The notes below the pieces were generated by a model, which had not been told where the DNA came from, made no database searches, and was given only the letters and a program-made list of their open reading frames with translations. A stretch of 64,000 nt of DNA from Lachnospira hominis (ex Liu et al. 2021) (lineage in GTDB: Bacteria; Bacillota; Clostridia; Lachnospirales; Lachnospiraceae). Position numbers and translations under genes: made by a program. Numbering within the stretch: position 1 is the stretch's first letter; each line of letters starts with the position of its first letter. This document shows, piece after piece, positions 63,980 to 64,000 of this stretch. The DNA is taken from NCBI RefSeq assembly GCF_014287955.1, contig NZ_JACOPD010000004.1:1-64000 (forward strand). The letters run 5' to 3'.

Positions 63980-64000
63980 AACTATACATTTTGGCATTAT

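Noticed and set aside
1..64000. CRISPR array, rRNA, tRNA or intact insertion sequence
   Set aside because: No regularly spaced direct repeats, no cloverleaf with a TTCGA-type T-loop and no transposase with terminal repeats were found on reading the gaps; a covariance-model scan was not possible.

Overview
The window looks like a chromosomal stretch of a low-GC, anaerobic, gut-type Firmicute, most likely a member of the Lachnospiraceae. The base composition is AT-rich. Shine-Dalgarno sites of the GGAGG type precede most genes. The gene content points the same way: pyruvate formate-lyase, indolepyruvate:ferredoxin oxidoreductase, a GPH sugar transporter, a GH43 enzyme, a MATE pump, an Rpn-family nuclease and a TetM-like GTPase fused to a NYN domain. 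I do not name a species. No rRNA, tRNA, CRISPR array or intact insertion sequence was seen.

Left part (1-11.2 kb): the 5' part of an Rpn-type nuclease gene runs off the left edge. An XRE repressor with two small membrane proteins follows, under a perfect consensus promoter. Next comes a copper module: CsoR and a CopA ATPase whose 3' end encodes a CopZ-like domain with its own ribosome-binding site. A nitroreductase, an aminotransferase and a heterodimeric ABC exporter complete this part.

Centre (11.2-33.1 kb): a polysaccharide locus of the Gram-positive Pel type. It holds a PqqD-like protein, an SDR-PelD fusion that keeps an RxxD c-di-GMP site, a PelE-like protein, a GT-C-like membrane protein, a DUF2194-like protein in the PelA position, PelF and PelG. 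These are followed by a DUF2304-like protein, two more glycosyltransferases, two convergent overlapping DUF4874/DUF4832-type proteins, a flippase and a nucleotidyltransferase-fold protein. Directly downstream, a perfect promoter drives a compact set: a 77-residue four-cysteine peptide with a leader-like N-terminus, an S26-type peptidase, a membrane diguanylate cyclase with an extracellular sensor domain, and a ComEC-type metallo-beta-lactamase protein. The c-di-GMP producer and the c-di-GMP-binding PelD suggest one regulated system. The peptide and peptidase next to the cyclase are the most novel-looking part.

Right-centre (33.1-54.9 kb): an ECF cobalt/nickel importer (cbiM-Q-O), an HD hydrolase and a MATE pump come first. 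A divergent pair follows: a CHASE-GGDEF-PAS cyclase with the TetM/NYN fusion on one strand, and a GH43 enzyme on the other. Then come an XRE regulator, an acyl-CoA ligase with iorAB, a sodium:solute symporter, a DNA polymerase IV-YolD pair with a possible SOS box, and pflB.

Right end (54.9-64 kb): after the pflB terminator lies a patch of gene debris. It contains an antitoxin/toxin remnant joined by deletion, a YjbR-like C-terminus and an unrecognised small reading frame. Then follows a lactose/galactoside operon: AraC regulator (divergent), GPH transporter, split beta-galactosidase lacL-lacM with a 17-nt overlap, galK, a galE reduced to its two ends by an internal deletion, a second AraC regulator and a C-terminal gene fragment.
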